A DNA stretch of 51,021 nt from Streptomyces coryli (GCF_011044975.1 NZ_JAAKZV010000030.1:1-51021); one strand, 5' to 3'; numbered from the stretch's first letter, positions 24,667 through 33,165 are shown. The notes: generated from the letters alone by a model not told the origin. A program made the numbers and translations.

Positions 24667-26112
24667 TCACAGAGCCGCTCTCCGCCGCACCGCCAGGGCG
24701 AGCAGCGTACCCGCGGCGAAGGAGCCGGCGGCGAGCGCGGCGGACAGCCGCAGGCCTGCGGTGAAGCTGCCGGAGGCGGCGGCGAAGGTGCCGAACAGCG
24801 CCACGCCGACGGCGCTGCCCGTCTGCCGGGAGACGTTGAAGACGGCGGCGGCGATGCCCGCCCCGGCCGCCGGGGCGGCGTCGATGATCGCGGCGGTGGC
24901 GGCCAGGGCCGTCGTGGTCTGGCCGAGGCCGGTGGCGATCAGGGCGAAGAGCAGCACCGGGTACGGGGTGTGCGGCCCGGCGAGCAGCCAGCCGAGGAAG
25001 CCCGCGGTCCCCAGCGCGAGACCCGCGGCCATCGGGACATACGGCCCTGTGCGGGCGGCGACCCGGCTGAACAGCGGCGCCGCGATCAGCCCCATGCACA
25101 CCGACGGCAGCAGGGCGAGCCCGGTGGCCAGCGCGCTGAAGCCGCGCTCCTGCTGGAAGTACAGGGTGGTCAGGAACAGCATCCCGTAATAGCCGAGGCT
25201 GATCAGCAGGCCGATCGCGGCGGTGCCGGTGAAGGCGCCGGAGCGGAAGAGGGACGGCGGCAGCAGCGGGGCGCGCTCGGTGCGGCCGGCCGCCGCCCGC
25301 GCCTCCAGGCCGCGCTCGACCAGCGCGAAGGCGACCAGTGCGGCCGCGCCGGCGCCGAAGGCGGCCAGGACCGGCGGGGACGTCCAGCCGCGCGCGCCCG
25401 CCTCGTTGAGGCCGCCGGCGAGGGCGATGAGGCCGATCATGCCGAGCAGCTGGCCCAGGGGGTCCATGCGGCGGCGCTGCGGCGTACGGGCGGAAGCGGG
25501 CAGATGGCTCAGGGTGAGGTGGACGGCGAGCGCGCCGACGGGCAGGTTCAGCAGGAACACCGAGCGCCAGTCGAAGGCGGAGATCAGCAGCCCGCCGACC
25601 ACCGGACCCGCGCCGAAGGCGACCGACGCGACCGCGCCCCAGATCGCGATGGCCCGGGCCCGTAGCGCCCGGTCCTGATAGGTGGCCTGGAGCAGCGCGA
25701 GCGACGCGGGCACGAGCAGCGCCGCCCCCGCGCCCTGGGCGAGCCGCCCGGCGATCAGGACGCCAGGGGAGGCGGCGAGGCCGCAGGCCAGCGAGGCGGC
25801 GGTGAAGACGGCGAGGCCGGCCAGGAAGACGCGGCGGTGCCCGAGCCGGTCGGCGAGGCCGCCGCCGAGGAGGAGCAGGCCGGCGAAGACGGTGCTGTAG
25901 CCGTCGACGATCCACTGCAGGGCGGCGGCACCGGTGGCGAGGGAGGTGCGGATGCCGGGGATGGCGACGTTGACGACGGTGACGTCGAGCATCACCAGGA
26001 AGTAGCCGAGGCTGAGGGCGATCAGCGGAGGCAGGGCGAGGGCGGGCCGCGCGGCCGGTGCGGGGGCGGGCGGCGGTGGAGCCGTCCGGCCGCCGAGGTC
26101 CGTGGAGGTCAT
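24667..26112 (-). CDS. MFS transporter, DHA2 family (EmrB/QacA type)
   Basis: A protein of 481 aa from ATG 26112, predicted 14 spans. The first span carries FLVMLDVTVVNVAIPGI (DHA2 motif D1) and the loop GGLADRLGHRRVFLAG is MFS motif A. Motif C-like GAGPVVGGLLISAFDWRSVF follows. DHA2 pumps export drugs and dyes by proton antiport. It diverges from an ArsR-type regulator gene 64 bp away, the standard arrangement of a ligand-inducible pump. Confidence 0.93.
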   Translation of the reverse strand: MTSTDLGGRTAPPPPAPAPAARPALALPPLIALSLGYFLVMLDVTVVNVAIPGIRTSLATGAAALQWIVDGYSTVFAGLLLLGGGLADRLGHRRVFLAGLAVFTAASLACGLAASPGVLIAGRLAQGAGAALLVPASLALLQATYQDRALRARAIAIWGAVASVAFGAGPVVGGLLISAFDWRSVFLLNLPVGALAVHLTLSHLPASARTPQRRRMDPLGQLLGMIGLIALAGGLNEAGARGWTSPPVLAAFGAGAAALVAFALVERGLEARAAAGRTERAPLLPPSLFRSGAFTGTAAIGLLISLGYYGMLFLTTLYFQQERGFSALATGLALLPSVCMGLIAAPLFSRVAARTGPYVPMAAGLALGTAGFLGWLLAGPHTPYPVLLFALIATGLGQTTTALAATAAIIDAAPAAGAGIAAAVFNVSRQTGSAVGVALFGTFAAASGSFTAGLRLSAALAAGSFAAGTLLALAVRRRAAL

Positions 26113-26123
26113 GCAGAGATCAT

Positions 26124-26175
26124 CGAAGCCGGATGCTTCGTCACCCGTCAAAGTGTCGATGTCGTACGCTACGAC
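26124..26175. promoter_or_regulatory. Two inverted repeats in the pump/regulator divergent promoter
   Basis: CGAAGC-N5-GCTTCG at 26124-26140 and GTCGTA-N3-TACGAC at 26161-26175 both lie in the 64-bp gap between the divergent pump and regulator genes. They are the likely operators of the ArsR-type protein, positioned to block either or both promoters. Confidence 0.6.
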
Positions 26176-26176
26176 C

Positions 26177-26938
26177 ATGCCGGACGCCCACCCGCTCAAG
26201 CAGCAGACCGACATCGCCCGCGCCGCGGCCCTGATCGCCGACCCCTCGCGGGCCCTGATGGTCAAGTGCCTGGCCGACGGCCGCGCGCTGCCCGCGAGCG
26301 CGCTCGCCGGCGAGGCCGGGGTCAGCGCCGCCACGGCCAGCGTGCACCTGGCCAAGCTGACCGAGGGCGGCTTCGTCACGGTGACGCGGCAGGGCCGGCA
26401 CCGCTACTACCGCCTCGCAGGACCCGACATCAGCGCCGCCCTGGAGGCGCTGGCGCTGATCGCCCCGCCGCTCCCCATCACCTCGCTGAAGCAGAGCAAC
26501 CGCACCAACGCCCTGCACCGCTCCCGCACCTGCTACGACCACCTCGCGGGACAGCTCGGCGTCGCCCTGATGCAGTCGCTGCTCGACCGCGGCGTCCTGA
26601 CCGGCTACGACGGCATCCACCGCCCCGAGAAGGCGGTGCGCGACCGTCCTTCCTCGTACGGACACGACATCCGCTACGAGCTCACCCGCAGCGGCCACCG
26701 GCAGCTCGCCGAACTCGGCGTCGACACCGACCGGTTGCCCCCGCGCCGCCCCGCGATCCGCTACTGCGTCGACTGGAGCGAACACCAGCACCACCTCGCC
26801 GGCGGCCTCGGCGCGGCCCTGACGGCGCGGCTGTTCGCACTGGACTGGGTGCGCTGGGGCGCCGCCCCGCGCGTGGTGCACCTGACGGACGAGGGGGCCG
26901 CGGGCCTGGAGCGGTCGCTCGGCATGGTCCTGGCTTAG
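26177..26938 (+). CDS. ArsR-type helix-turn-helix regulator
   Basis: A protein of 253 aa. The winged-helix domain covers residues about 10-85 (ALIADPSRALMVKCLADGRA, then SAATASVHLAKLTEGGFVTV and RQGRHRYYRLAG). A further 150 residues with His/Cys (SRTCYDHLAGQLG, RYCVDWSEHQHHLAGG) may bind a ligand. This longer form is common next to MFS genes in Actinomycetes. ATG 26177 directly follows the second inverted repeat; a start at 26159 is possible but would overlap it. It probably represses the divergent pump. Confidence 0.92.
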   Translation: MPDAHPLKQQTDIARAAALIADPSRALMVKCLADGRALPASALAGEAGVSAATASVHLAKLTEGGFVTVTRQGRHRYYRLAGPDISAALEALALIAPPLPITSLKQSNRTNALHRSRTCYDHLAGQLGVALMQSLLDRGVLTGYDGIHRPEKAVRDRPSSYGHDIRYELTRSGHRQLAELGVDTDRLPPRRPAIRYCVDWSEHQHHLAGGLGAALTARLFALDWVRWGAAPRVVHLTDEGAAGLERSLGMVLA

Positions 26939-26948
26939 GCTCGATGGC

Positions 26949-27578
26949 GTGCAGTGGCATCAAGTCCTTGCCTTCGTAGCGGCCGTTACGCCCCTGACGC
27001 TGCTCCCCGGCACCAGCTTCACGCTGGTGACGCAGCAGGTGATCGCGGGCTCGCGGGCCGACGGTGTCCGCGCGGCGCTCGGCTCGGTGTGCGGGCTGCT
27101 GGTGCACGCGACTTTTGCGGCGGTCGGCCTGTCGGCGCTGGTCATGTCGTCGGCGCAGGCGCTGACGGTGGTGAAGGTCGCGGGCGGTGTCTATCTCGTC
27201 TGGCTCGGCGTGACCACGTGGCGCTCTACGCATCGCGGAGCCGAGCCGGCGACGCGACGGCGGCGCCCGCGCCTCCCCTGGTCGCGGCTAGGCGGCTTCG
27301 GGCAGGGGCTGTTCTCCAACGTCCTCAACCCCAAGGCGGCGTCGGTCTATCTCACCCTCGTCCCCCAGTTCCTCACCACCGACCACGCCATCGCGCCGCA
27401 GATCGCCGTGCTGTCGCTCGCGCACATCGCCGTAGCGCTGGTGTGGCTGCTCTTCTGGTCGTCCGTGGTGGCCGCGGCGCGTACCGTGATCGACACGCCC
27501 CGCTTCCGGCGCGGGATGAGCCGGGTGGCGGGAGCCGTGCTGATCGGCCTTGGCATCCGTACCGCCACGGCCAGGTGA
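26949..27578 (+). CDS. LysE/RhtB family amino-acid exporter
   Basis: A protein of 209 aa with about six hydrophobic segments. The LysE/RhtB pattern is clear: VTPLTLLPGTSFTLVTQQVI near the N-terminus, then LGSVCGLLVHATFAAVGLSA and GQGLFSNVLNPKAASVYLTL. These carriers export amino acids or related metabolites. The start is GTG 26949, 10 bp after the regulator gene, with no good ribosome site, so it may rely on coupling. Confidence 0.92.
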   Translation: MQWHQVLAFVAAVTPLTLLPGTSFTLVTQQVIAGSRADGVRAALGSVCGLLVHATFAAVGLSALVMSSAQALTVVKVAGGVYLVWLGVTTWRSTHRGAEPATRRRRPRLPWSRLGGFGQGLFSNVLNPKAASVYLTLVPQFLTTDHAIAPQIAVLSLAHIAVALVWLLFWSSVVAAARTVIDTPRFRRGMSRVAGAVLIGLGIRTATAR

Positions 27579-27588
27579 ACCGCCCCCC

Positions 27589-28401
27589 TCAGAGCTTGAA
27601 GACCCGCCGGGCATTGCCGGACAGGAACAGCTCCGTGGCCTTCGCGTCCAGGCCGAGCTCACCGAGGTGCTCCAGCGCCCGAGCCGGCGTGATCATGGGG
27701 TAGTTCGAGCCGAAGAGCACCTTCTTACGCCCCCGGCCCCGCAGGTATTCCACCAGCTCGCGCGGATAACGGCGGGCGGTGTAGGCGCTGGTGTCGATAT
27801 AGACATTCGCGTGCTTGTCGGCCACCGCGATCATCTCCGTGGTCCACGGATAGCCGATGTGCCCGCACACGATGGTCAGCTCCGGGAAGTCGAGCGCGAC
27901 TTGATCGATATACGGAATGGGCCGCCCGGTCTCGGACGGCCGCAGCGGCCCGGTGTGGCCGACCTGGGTGCAGAACGGGACCCCGAGATCGACGCAGGCG
28001 GCATACAGCGGGTAGTACAGCCGGTCGGTGGGCGGCAGCTGCCACAGCCACGGCACGACGCGCAGCGCGACGAAGCCGAGCTCCTCCACCGCACGGCGCA
28101 ACTCCCGCACGGCCGCGACCGGCTTGGTGAGATCGGCCCCGGCGACCCCGCGCAGCCGCCCCTCCGCCTGGGCGACAAACCCGGCCACCTCGTCATTGCT
28201 GACCAGCGCCCCCTCAGGCCCGTACCAGGCCGACGCCAGCCCGATCTCGACATCCCCCGCGGCCAGCGCCGCGACGGTCGCCTTGACCGGCAACTCCTCC
28301 TCCAGCAGCGCCATCCCCGTCCACCGGCGCAGCGACTCGAACATCTCGTGATTCGAGTGCCGCAGCGTGGGGTGCTGCATCCATGCGTCGACGATTGCCA
28401 C
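27589..28401 (-). CDS. Amidohydrolase family protein
   Basis: A protein of 270 aa from GTG 28401, of the Amidohydro_2 (COG2159) type. CTQVGHTGPLRPSE, LTIVCGHIGYPWTTEMIAVA and KKVLFGSNYPMITPARALEH mark strands 5, 6 and 8 of the metal-dependent barrel. The usual HxH metal motif after strand 1 is replaced by DAWMQHP. FGSNYP has Asn where many family members have Asp (FGSDYP), so metal dependence may be altered. The substrate is unknown. It converges with the LysE gene, with 10 bp between stops. Confidence 0.9.
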   Translation of the reverse strand: MAIVDAWMQHPTLRHSNHEMFESLRRWTGMALLEEELPVKATVAALAAGDVEIGLASAWYGPEGALVSNDEVAGFVAQAEGRLRGVAGADLTKPVAAVRELRRAVEELGFVALRVVPWLWQLPPTDRLYYPLYAACVDLGVPFCTQVGHTGPLRPSETGRPIPYIDQVALDFPELTIVCGHIGYPWTTEMIAVADKHANVYIDTSAYTARRYPRELVEYLRGRGRKKVLFGSNYPMITPARALEHLGELGLDAKATELFLSGNARRVFKL

Positions 28402-28425
28402 CGGATCCGCCTCTCCCTGAGCGAC

Positions 28426-28452
28426 TGAGCGACCGCTTAGGGCGACCGCTCA
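28426..28452. promoter_or_regulatory. Tandem TetR-like operator before the amidohydrolase gene
   Basis: TGAGCGACCGCTTA (28426-28439) and AGGGCGACCGCTCA (28439-28452) are two abutting near-palindromes that share GCGACCGCT, 13 bp apart. The second includes the stop codon of the monooxygenase gene. AGCG-N2-CGCT symmetry is common for TetR-family sites in Streptomyces. No TetR gene is in the window. Confidence 0.5.
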
Positions 28453-29694
28453 GAGCGACCCTAGCGGCTGCAGGCCGAGCGCGGACCTGAGCCGGTGGGA
28501 CGCGGCGGTCCGCGGTTCGTGCCGCGACCGCCGGATCGCCGTCCGCCAGGCGGGCGCCAACTCATGCGCCAGCGCCCGGCGCAGCCGGTAGGTGATGCCG
28601 ATCGCCGTGCCGTGCGCCGCCAGCATGGCGTCGAGGACGTTCGCGGCCTGCACGGCGAGCGTCATGCCCTGCCCGTGGGCCGGGTCGAGGGTGGCCAGGG
28701 CGTCGCCGACGACGAGGTACTGGTCGGGCCAGCGGCGCAGCTTCCCGTAGTGGCGCCAGCGGCTGTCGGTGCCGCTGAAGCGGTAGACCGGGCCGAGCGG
28801 AGTGGCCGCTTCCAGTACGTCGCCGAGCACCGGGTCGCGGAGGGCCGCCGCGGCGCGCAGCTCCCGGTGGTCGGCGGGCGCCGGCTCGCCCGCCGGGGTG
28901 CGGAGCGCGACCGACCAGCGGCCGCCTTCGACGGGGTGCAGCACCGCCGCCCCCGGGTCACCGGGGCCGCCCGTCAGCCAGAGCGCCTTCCAGTCGGCGA
29001 CATGGCCGAGCGGCGGCGCGAACTCGGCCGCGGTATGCGTGCCGTGCCCCGGATGCAGCGTCACCGCGGGCGGTTCGTAGCCGAGCTCGGCCGCCCACTC
29101 CGGGCTGCGGGACTCCCGGCCCGAGGCGTCCACCACGAAGTCCGCCGGAATGAGGCGGCGCCGCCCCCACCCGTCCGGCGCGCGGCGGTCGCGCGCGCGG
29201 GCCCACACGCCGGTGACCGTGTCCTGCGGCCCCGGGCGCAGCCCGACGACCTCGTGCCCTGCCAGGAAGGACACCGTGCGGTCGGCGCGCAGCCGGTTCC
29301 GTACCGTCGCGTCGACAAGATCACGCCCCGCGCTCAGCAGCGGCGGCCCGGAGCCGAAGCGTGGCGGCCGGCCGCCCTGCCCCAGCAGCAGCACGTCCTC
29401 GGGCAGCGCGATACGGACCGCGCCGGCCCGGAGCAGGTCCTGGCGGATGCCGGGGAAGAGGTCTTCGAGGCCCTGCTGGGTGGCGGCGGTGAGGGGATGC
29501 GGATGCCGCGCCTGCGGTACGCCACGGCGCCGGCCCGCGTGCCCGGGCGGCAGCGGGTCCCGCTCGATCACCGTCACCCGGTCCATGAAGTTGGCCAGCG
29601 CCCGCGCCGCGGCCAGCCCGGCGAGGCTGGATCCGATGACGACGCCGTGGCCGTGGCCGCCGCCGACCTGCCGTGCATTCCGTTCCCGCCCCAT
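28450..29694 (-). CDS. FAD-dependent monooxygenase / tryptophan-halogenase-like flavoprotein
   Basis: A protein of 414 aa from ATG 29694. The flavin fold opens at GVVIGSSLAGLAAARALANF (residues about 17-36), with VTVIERDPLPPGHAGRRRGV. A second conserved stretch, LVVGDALATLDPAHGQGMTLAVQAANVLDA, carries the GD-P motif of class A flavoprotein hydroxylases. The substrate is not known. Earlier in-frame starts up to 29772 lack conservation and a ribosome site. It is read in the same direction as the amidohydrolase gene 48 bp downstream. Confidence 0.88.
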   Translation of the reverse strand: MGRERNARQVGGGHGHGVVIGSSLAGLAAARALANFMDRVTVIERDPLPPGHAGRRRGVPQARHPHPLTAATQQGLEDLFPGIRQDLLRAGAVRIALPEDVLLLGQGGRPPRFGSGPPLLSAGRDLVDATVRNRLRADRTVSFLAGHEVVGLRPGPQDTVTGVWARARDRRAPDGWGRRRLIPADFVVDASGRESRSPEWAAELGYEPPAVTLHPGHGTHTAAEFAPPLGHVADWKALWLTGGPGDPGAAVLHPVEGGRWSVALRTPAGEPAPADHRELRAAAALRDPVLGDVLEAATPLGPVYRFSGTDSRWRHYGKLRRWPDQYLVVGDALATLDPAHGQGMTLAVQAANVLDAMLAAHGTAIGITYRLRRALAHELAPAWRTAIRRSRHEPRTAASHRLRSALGLQPLGSL

Positions 29695-29853
29695 AGCCGC
29701 CGCCCTTCGAGGAGTGCCCGCTGCCCGTAAGACGGGTGGGCCGTCCCGGATGTGACATGCCCCCCGGGTCACCCGATCGGCTCTCCCCCACCCCGCAGCG
29801 GCGGCCGCGGCCAGCGACCATGATCAGCAAGGGGCCGGCAGTGAGGACACGTC

Positions 29854-31290
29854 ATGGTTCAGGGCTTCTCGCGGGAACCCGGCACCGCCGGGCCGATCAC
29901 CGAGGCCGAACTCCCGCAGGCGGCGAAGCGGAAGATCACCGGCTGGGCGACCGCGATCGCGGTCGGCGGCTTCCTCTTCGGCTTCGACACCGGCGTCGTC
30001 TCCGGCGCGCTGCTGTACATCCGCGACGACTTCGACCTCAACTCCTTCCAGCAGGGCAGCGTCGTCAGCGTCCTGCTCATCGGCGCGGCCCTCGGCTCCA
30101 CCTGGGCCGGAAAGCTGTCGGACCGGTTGGGGCGGCGCAAGGCGCTCGGCCTGATCGGCGTCATCTTCCTCATCGGTACGGCGATCGTGACGCTCGCGAA
30201 CGGCTACCTCGTGCTGATGGCGGGCCGCATCGTCCTGGGCCTCTCGGTCGGTGCCGCGTCCGCGACGGTGCCGGTCTATCTGTCGGAGATCTCCCCGACG
30301 GCGATCCGCGGTCGCCTCCTCACCCTCAACCAGCTCATGATCACCATCGGCATCCTGGTCGCCTACCTCGTCAACCTCGTCTTCGCGGGCAACGAGGCGT
30401 GGCGGGCGATGTTCGCGGTCGGCGCGATCCCGGCGCTGGTGCTGGTGGCGGCGGCGCTGTGGTTCCTGCCCGAGTCGCCGCAGTGGCTGATCGCGCACGG
30501 GCAGAAGGACCGGGCCCACCGCGGCATCGCGGCGCTCACCGACGAGGCCACCGCCGACCGGCTGGTCGAGCGCGCCGAGCAGCGGATCGCGGAGGACCGG
30601 GAGAAGCAGGCGGCGGCGAAGAGCGCCGGGGAGACCGGCAAGCGACTGCTGGCCCCTGACGTACGCCCGGCGCTGATCGTCGGCCTCACGCTTGCCGCGG
30701 TGCAGCAGTTCGGCGGCATCAACACGATCATTTACTACGCGCCCACCATCATCGAGAAGACCGGCCTCAACGCCTCGAACTCGATCCTCTACTCCGTCTG
30801 CATCGGCGTGATCAACCTCGCCATGACGATCGTCGCGATCCGCCTCGTCGACAAGGCGGGCCGCCGCCCGATGATCCTGGTGTCCCTCGCCGTCATGGCC
30901 GTCTCGGTCTTCCTCCTCGGCCTGGCCTTCATGACCGGCATGAACTCGCTGTTCACCCTGCTCTTCATGGTGATCTACATCGCCGCCTTCGCCGGCGGCC
31001 TCGGCCCGATCTTCTGGACCCTGATCGGCGAGATCTTCCCGCCCTCCGTACGCGCCGAAGGCTCAGCCGTCTCCACCGCCGTCAACTGGATCTCCAACTT
31101 CATCGTCAGCCTCGCCTTCCTCCCCCTCGCGGGCGCCATCGGCCAGGGCGAAACCTTCTGGATCTTCGCAGCAATCTGCGCAGTAGCTTTCGTCTTCGTC
31201 AGCAAGTACCTCCCAGAAACCCGCGGCCGCGATCCGGAACAGATCGAAACGGCTCTGAACCAGCGCTTCGGCCACGCAGAGCGCCGCTGA
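29854..31290 (+). CDS. MFS sugar porter
   Basis: A protein of 478 aa, 12 spans. Diagnostic sugar-porter motifs are present: GGFLFGFDTGVVSGALLYIR, GKLSDRLGRRKALG, PESPQWL, QQFGGINTIIYYAPTI and the C-terminal PETRGRDPEQIE. These proteins carry hexoses, pentoses or inositol with protons. ATG 29854 has GAGGAC seven bases upstream. It stands alone, convergent with the LCP gene. Confidence 0.95.
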   Translation: MVQGFSREPGTAGPITEAELPQAAKRKITGWATAIAVGGFLFGFDTGVVSGALLYIRDDFDLNSFQQGSVVSVLLIGAALGSTWAGKLSDRLGRRKALGLIGVIFLIGTAIVTLANGYLVLMAGRIVLGLSVGAASATVPVYLSEISPTAIRGRLLTLNQLMITIGILVAYLVNLVFAGNEAWRAMFAVGAIPALVLVAAALWFLPESPQWLIAHGQKDRAHRGIAALTDEATADRLVERAEQRIAEDREKQAAAKSAGETGKRLLAPDVRPALIVGLTLAAVQQFGGINTIIYYAPTIIEKTGLNASNSILYSVCIGVINLAMTIVAIRLVDKAGRRPMILVSLAVMAVSVFLLGLAFMTGMNSLFTLLFMVIYIAAFAGGLGPIFWTLIGEIFPPSVRAEGSAVSTAVNWISNFIVSLAFLPLAGAIGQGETFWIFAAICAVAFVFVSKYLPETRGRDPEQIETALNQRFGHAERR

Positions 31291-31301
31291 GCAGCCGGGC
31301 T

Positions 31302-32318
31302 TCAGGATTTCGGCGGCAGCCGCTTGTCCTCGCGGAGGGCTTGCCACAGGTCACCGGCGGCCGGCTGAGACGGCTCGACGCGGTTCGGGTCGGCGGGATA
31401 CGGGCGGACCGGCAGGGTGCGGAAGGTGATGGCGTCCGGGTTGACGCCCTTCAGGCTGCGGGCCAGGCCCAGCAAGGCGCTCAGGGAGCCGAGTTCCTTG
31501 TCCGTGGTCAGGGCCGAGGTCGCGGCGTCCGCGACCTTGTACAGGCGGACCGGGTCGCCGAGCAGGCCCTCCGACTTGAGCTGGTCGGCCAGGGCGGCCA
31601 TGAACTTCTGCTGCAGCCGTATCCGGCCCAGATCGCTGCCGTCGCCTATCCCGTAGCGCGTACGGACCAGGGCGAGCGCCTCCTCGCCCCGCAGCCGATG
31701 AGTCCCCTTGCCCAGGTCGAGGCCGCTCTTCGGATCATGGATCGCCTGCGGCACCGTGACCCTCACCCCGCCCATCGCGTCGATCAGCCGCTTGAAGCCC
31801 GTGAAGTCGATCTCCATCACATGGTCGACGCGGATGCCGCTCATCCCCTCCACCGTCTTCACGGTGCAGGCGTTCCCGCCCACGCCGTACGCGGTGTTGA
31901 ACATCGCGGCCCGCTCCCCCGGCGCCGTACCACCACCGTCCAGCGGGCAAGCAGGCCGCCGGACGATCGTGTCCCGCGGCACGCTCACCACCGCCGCACT
32001 CTTACGCCCCGCCCCCACATGCACCAGCATCGCGGTATCCGACCGGGCGCCCGCGACCCCCGCCCCGTACGACTGATTCTCCCCGGCCCGCGAATCCGAC
32101 CCGAGCACAAGGATGTTCATCCCCGCCCCACTGCGCGGCGGCCGGTCCGAGCCCAGCCGGGAGTGCAGATCGGTGGTGGCGATATTGCCGCTGAGCCCCG
32201 TATACGCGGCCATCGCCCCACCCCCCACCACGACGAGCAGCACCACCGCGCCGCACCACACGGCGATCCGGCGGCGACGCGGTCGGCGGGCGGTACGGGC
32301 ATGGCGCGGGCTCGGCAT
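31302..32318 (-). CDS. LytR-CpsA-Psr (LCP) family cell-wall protein
   Basis: A protein of 338 aa with a basic cytoplasmic start (RTARRPRRRRIAVW) and one N-terminal membrane span (WCGAVVLLVVVGGGAMAAYT). The extracytoplasmic LCP domain follows (MNILVLGSDSRAG, RSDTAMLVHV, AAVVSVPRDTIV and GRIRLQQKFMAALADQ). LCP enzymes attach teichoic acids or other polymers to peptidoglycan using undecaprenyl-linked donors. The conserved Asp and Arg residues of the active site are present. Confidence 0.94.
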   Translation of the reverse strand: MPSPRHARTARRPRRRRIAVWCGAVVLLVVVGGGAMAAYTGLSGNIATTDLHSRLGSDRPPRSGAGMNILVLGSDSRAGENQSYGAGVAGARSDTAMLVHVGAGRKSAAVVSVPRDTIVRRPACPLDGGGTAPGERAAMFNTAYGVGGNACTVKTVEGMSGIRVDHVMEIDFTGFKRLIDAMGGVRVTVPQAIHDPKSGLDLGKGTHRLRGEEALALVRTRYGIGDGSDLGRIRLQQKFMAALADQLKSEGLLGDPVRLYKVADAATSALTTDKELGSLSALLGLARSLKGVNPDAITFRTLPVRPYPADPNRVEPSQPAAGDLWQALREDKRLPPKS

Positions 32319-32340
32319 GCCACCAAGCTGGCGCCCGCCC

Positions 32341-32358
32341 CTAAGAGGCTTCTAAGAG
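32341..32358. promoter_or_regulatory. 11-bp-phased direct repeat upstream of the LCP gene
   Basis: CTAAGAG occurs twice (32341-32347 and 32352-32358), with starts 11 bp apart, in and beside the 33-bp gap ahead of the LCP gene and overlapping the end of the GntR gene. It resembles the CTGAAAG/CTGAGAG units at 21319-21358 but is in the opposite orientation relative to its gene. It may be another response-regulator site. Confidence 0.4.
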
Positions 32359-33077
32359 CCCGCGAAGAGCCGCTCCACCAGCTCCCCGGACTCCTCCAGA
32401 TACGCCCGCAGCCGGGCTTCCGCCACCGAGGCCTCCCCCGCCCGCAGGGCCGCGAGGATCTCCGCATTGCGCCCCACGAACGGCTCATGGAGCTCCCGCG
32501 GCGCGTCCACCACCTGAAAGGCGAGCCGCAGTTCGGCCAGCAGCGCCGCCATCAGCTCGTCGGTGCGCGGGCTGCCGGCGAGGACGACCAGGGCGCGGTG
32601 GAAGCGGATGTTGGCGGTGGCCACGGCCTGCCAGTCGGCGCCGGCCGCCGCCCGCTCGCCCTCGGCGACCGCGGCCGCGAGGTCGTCCACGGCGTACGGC
32701 GGCGCCCCCAGCTCACGCAGCACCCCGCACTCGAGCAGTCGCCGCACCCGGTACAGCTCCGCGGCATCGGCCGCCGTCAGCACCCGCACGAAGACCCCGC
32801 GGCTGAACTCGTGCACCAGCAGCCGCTCATGGGTGAGCAGCCGGAAGGCCTCCCGCAGCGTATTGCGGGACACCCCGAGCGCCTCTCCGATCGCGTCCTC
32901 CGACAGCCGGGTCCCCGGCCGGAAGCGCCCCTCGGCGATGCGCGTACGGAGAATCCCCGCCACCCGCTCCGCCGTGCTGGTCCGCGGCAGGGCCTGTCTG
33001 GAGTTTCCCGTCGTTCGCGCGGAGCGCGGCGCAGCGGCGTCCGGTGCGTGCGCTCGGCGTGCGCTGTCGCCGGTCAT
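32352..33077 (-). CDS. GntR-family regulator (FCD type) with acquired N-terminus
   Basis: A protein of 241 aa. The GntR winged helix covers residues about 35-95 (TSTAERVAGILRTRIAEGRF, SRNTLREAFRLLTHERLL) and the FCD effector domain about 105-230 (FHRALVVLAGSPRTDELMAA). FCD regulators sense small organic acids. The first 30 or so residues are not family-like and are encoded inside the inverted-repeat element at 32988-33165, including the ATG at 33077. The original start was probably near the LPRTSTAERV segment at about 32990. Whether the altered gene still works is unknown. Confidence 0.88.
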   Translation of the reverse strand: MTGDSARRAHAPDAAAPRSARTTGNSRQALPRTSTAERVAGILRTRIAEGRFRPGTRLSEDAIGEALGVSRNTLREAFRLLTHERLLVHEFSRGVFVRVLTAADAAELYRVRRLLECGVLRELGAPPYAVDDLAAAVAEGERAAAGADWQAVATANIRFHRALVVLAGSPRTDELMAALLAELRLAFQVVDAPRELHEPFVGRNAEILAALRAGEASVAEARLRAYLEESGELVERLFAGS

Positions 33078-33165
33078 GTGGCGGAGCCACCTGTCCGGGG
33101 GCGGCGTGCGGCGAGGGTGCGTGCCGGGCGTCGGGGCGCAGACGGGAAACTCCAGACAGGCCCTG
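32988..33165. mobile_element. 178-bp MITE-like element with 25-bp perfect terminal inverted repeats
   Basis: The arm at 32988-33012 (starting CAGGGCCTGTCTGG) is repeated exactly in reverse complement at 33141-33165, with 128 bp between. No transposase frame fits inside, so it is a non-autonomous element or the two ends of a deleted insertion sequence. No convincing target-site duplication is seen. A small hairpin (GTGGC-GGA-GCCAC, 33078-33090) lies inside. It separates the GntR gene from the ProA-like gene and supplies the GntR start codon. Confidence 0.75.
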
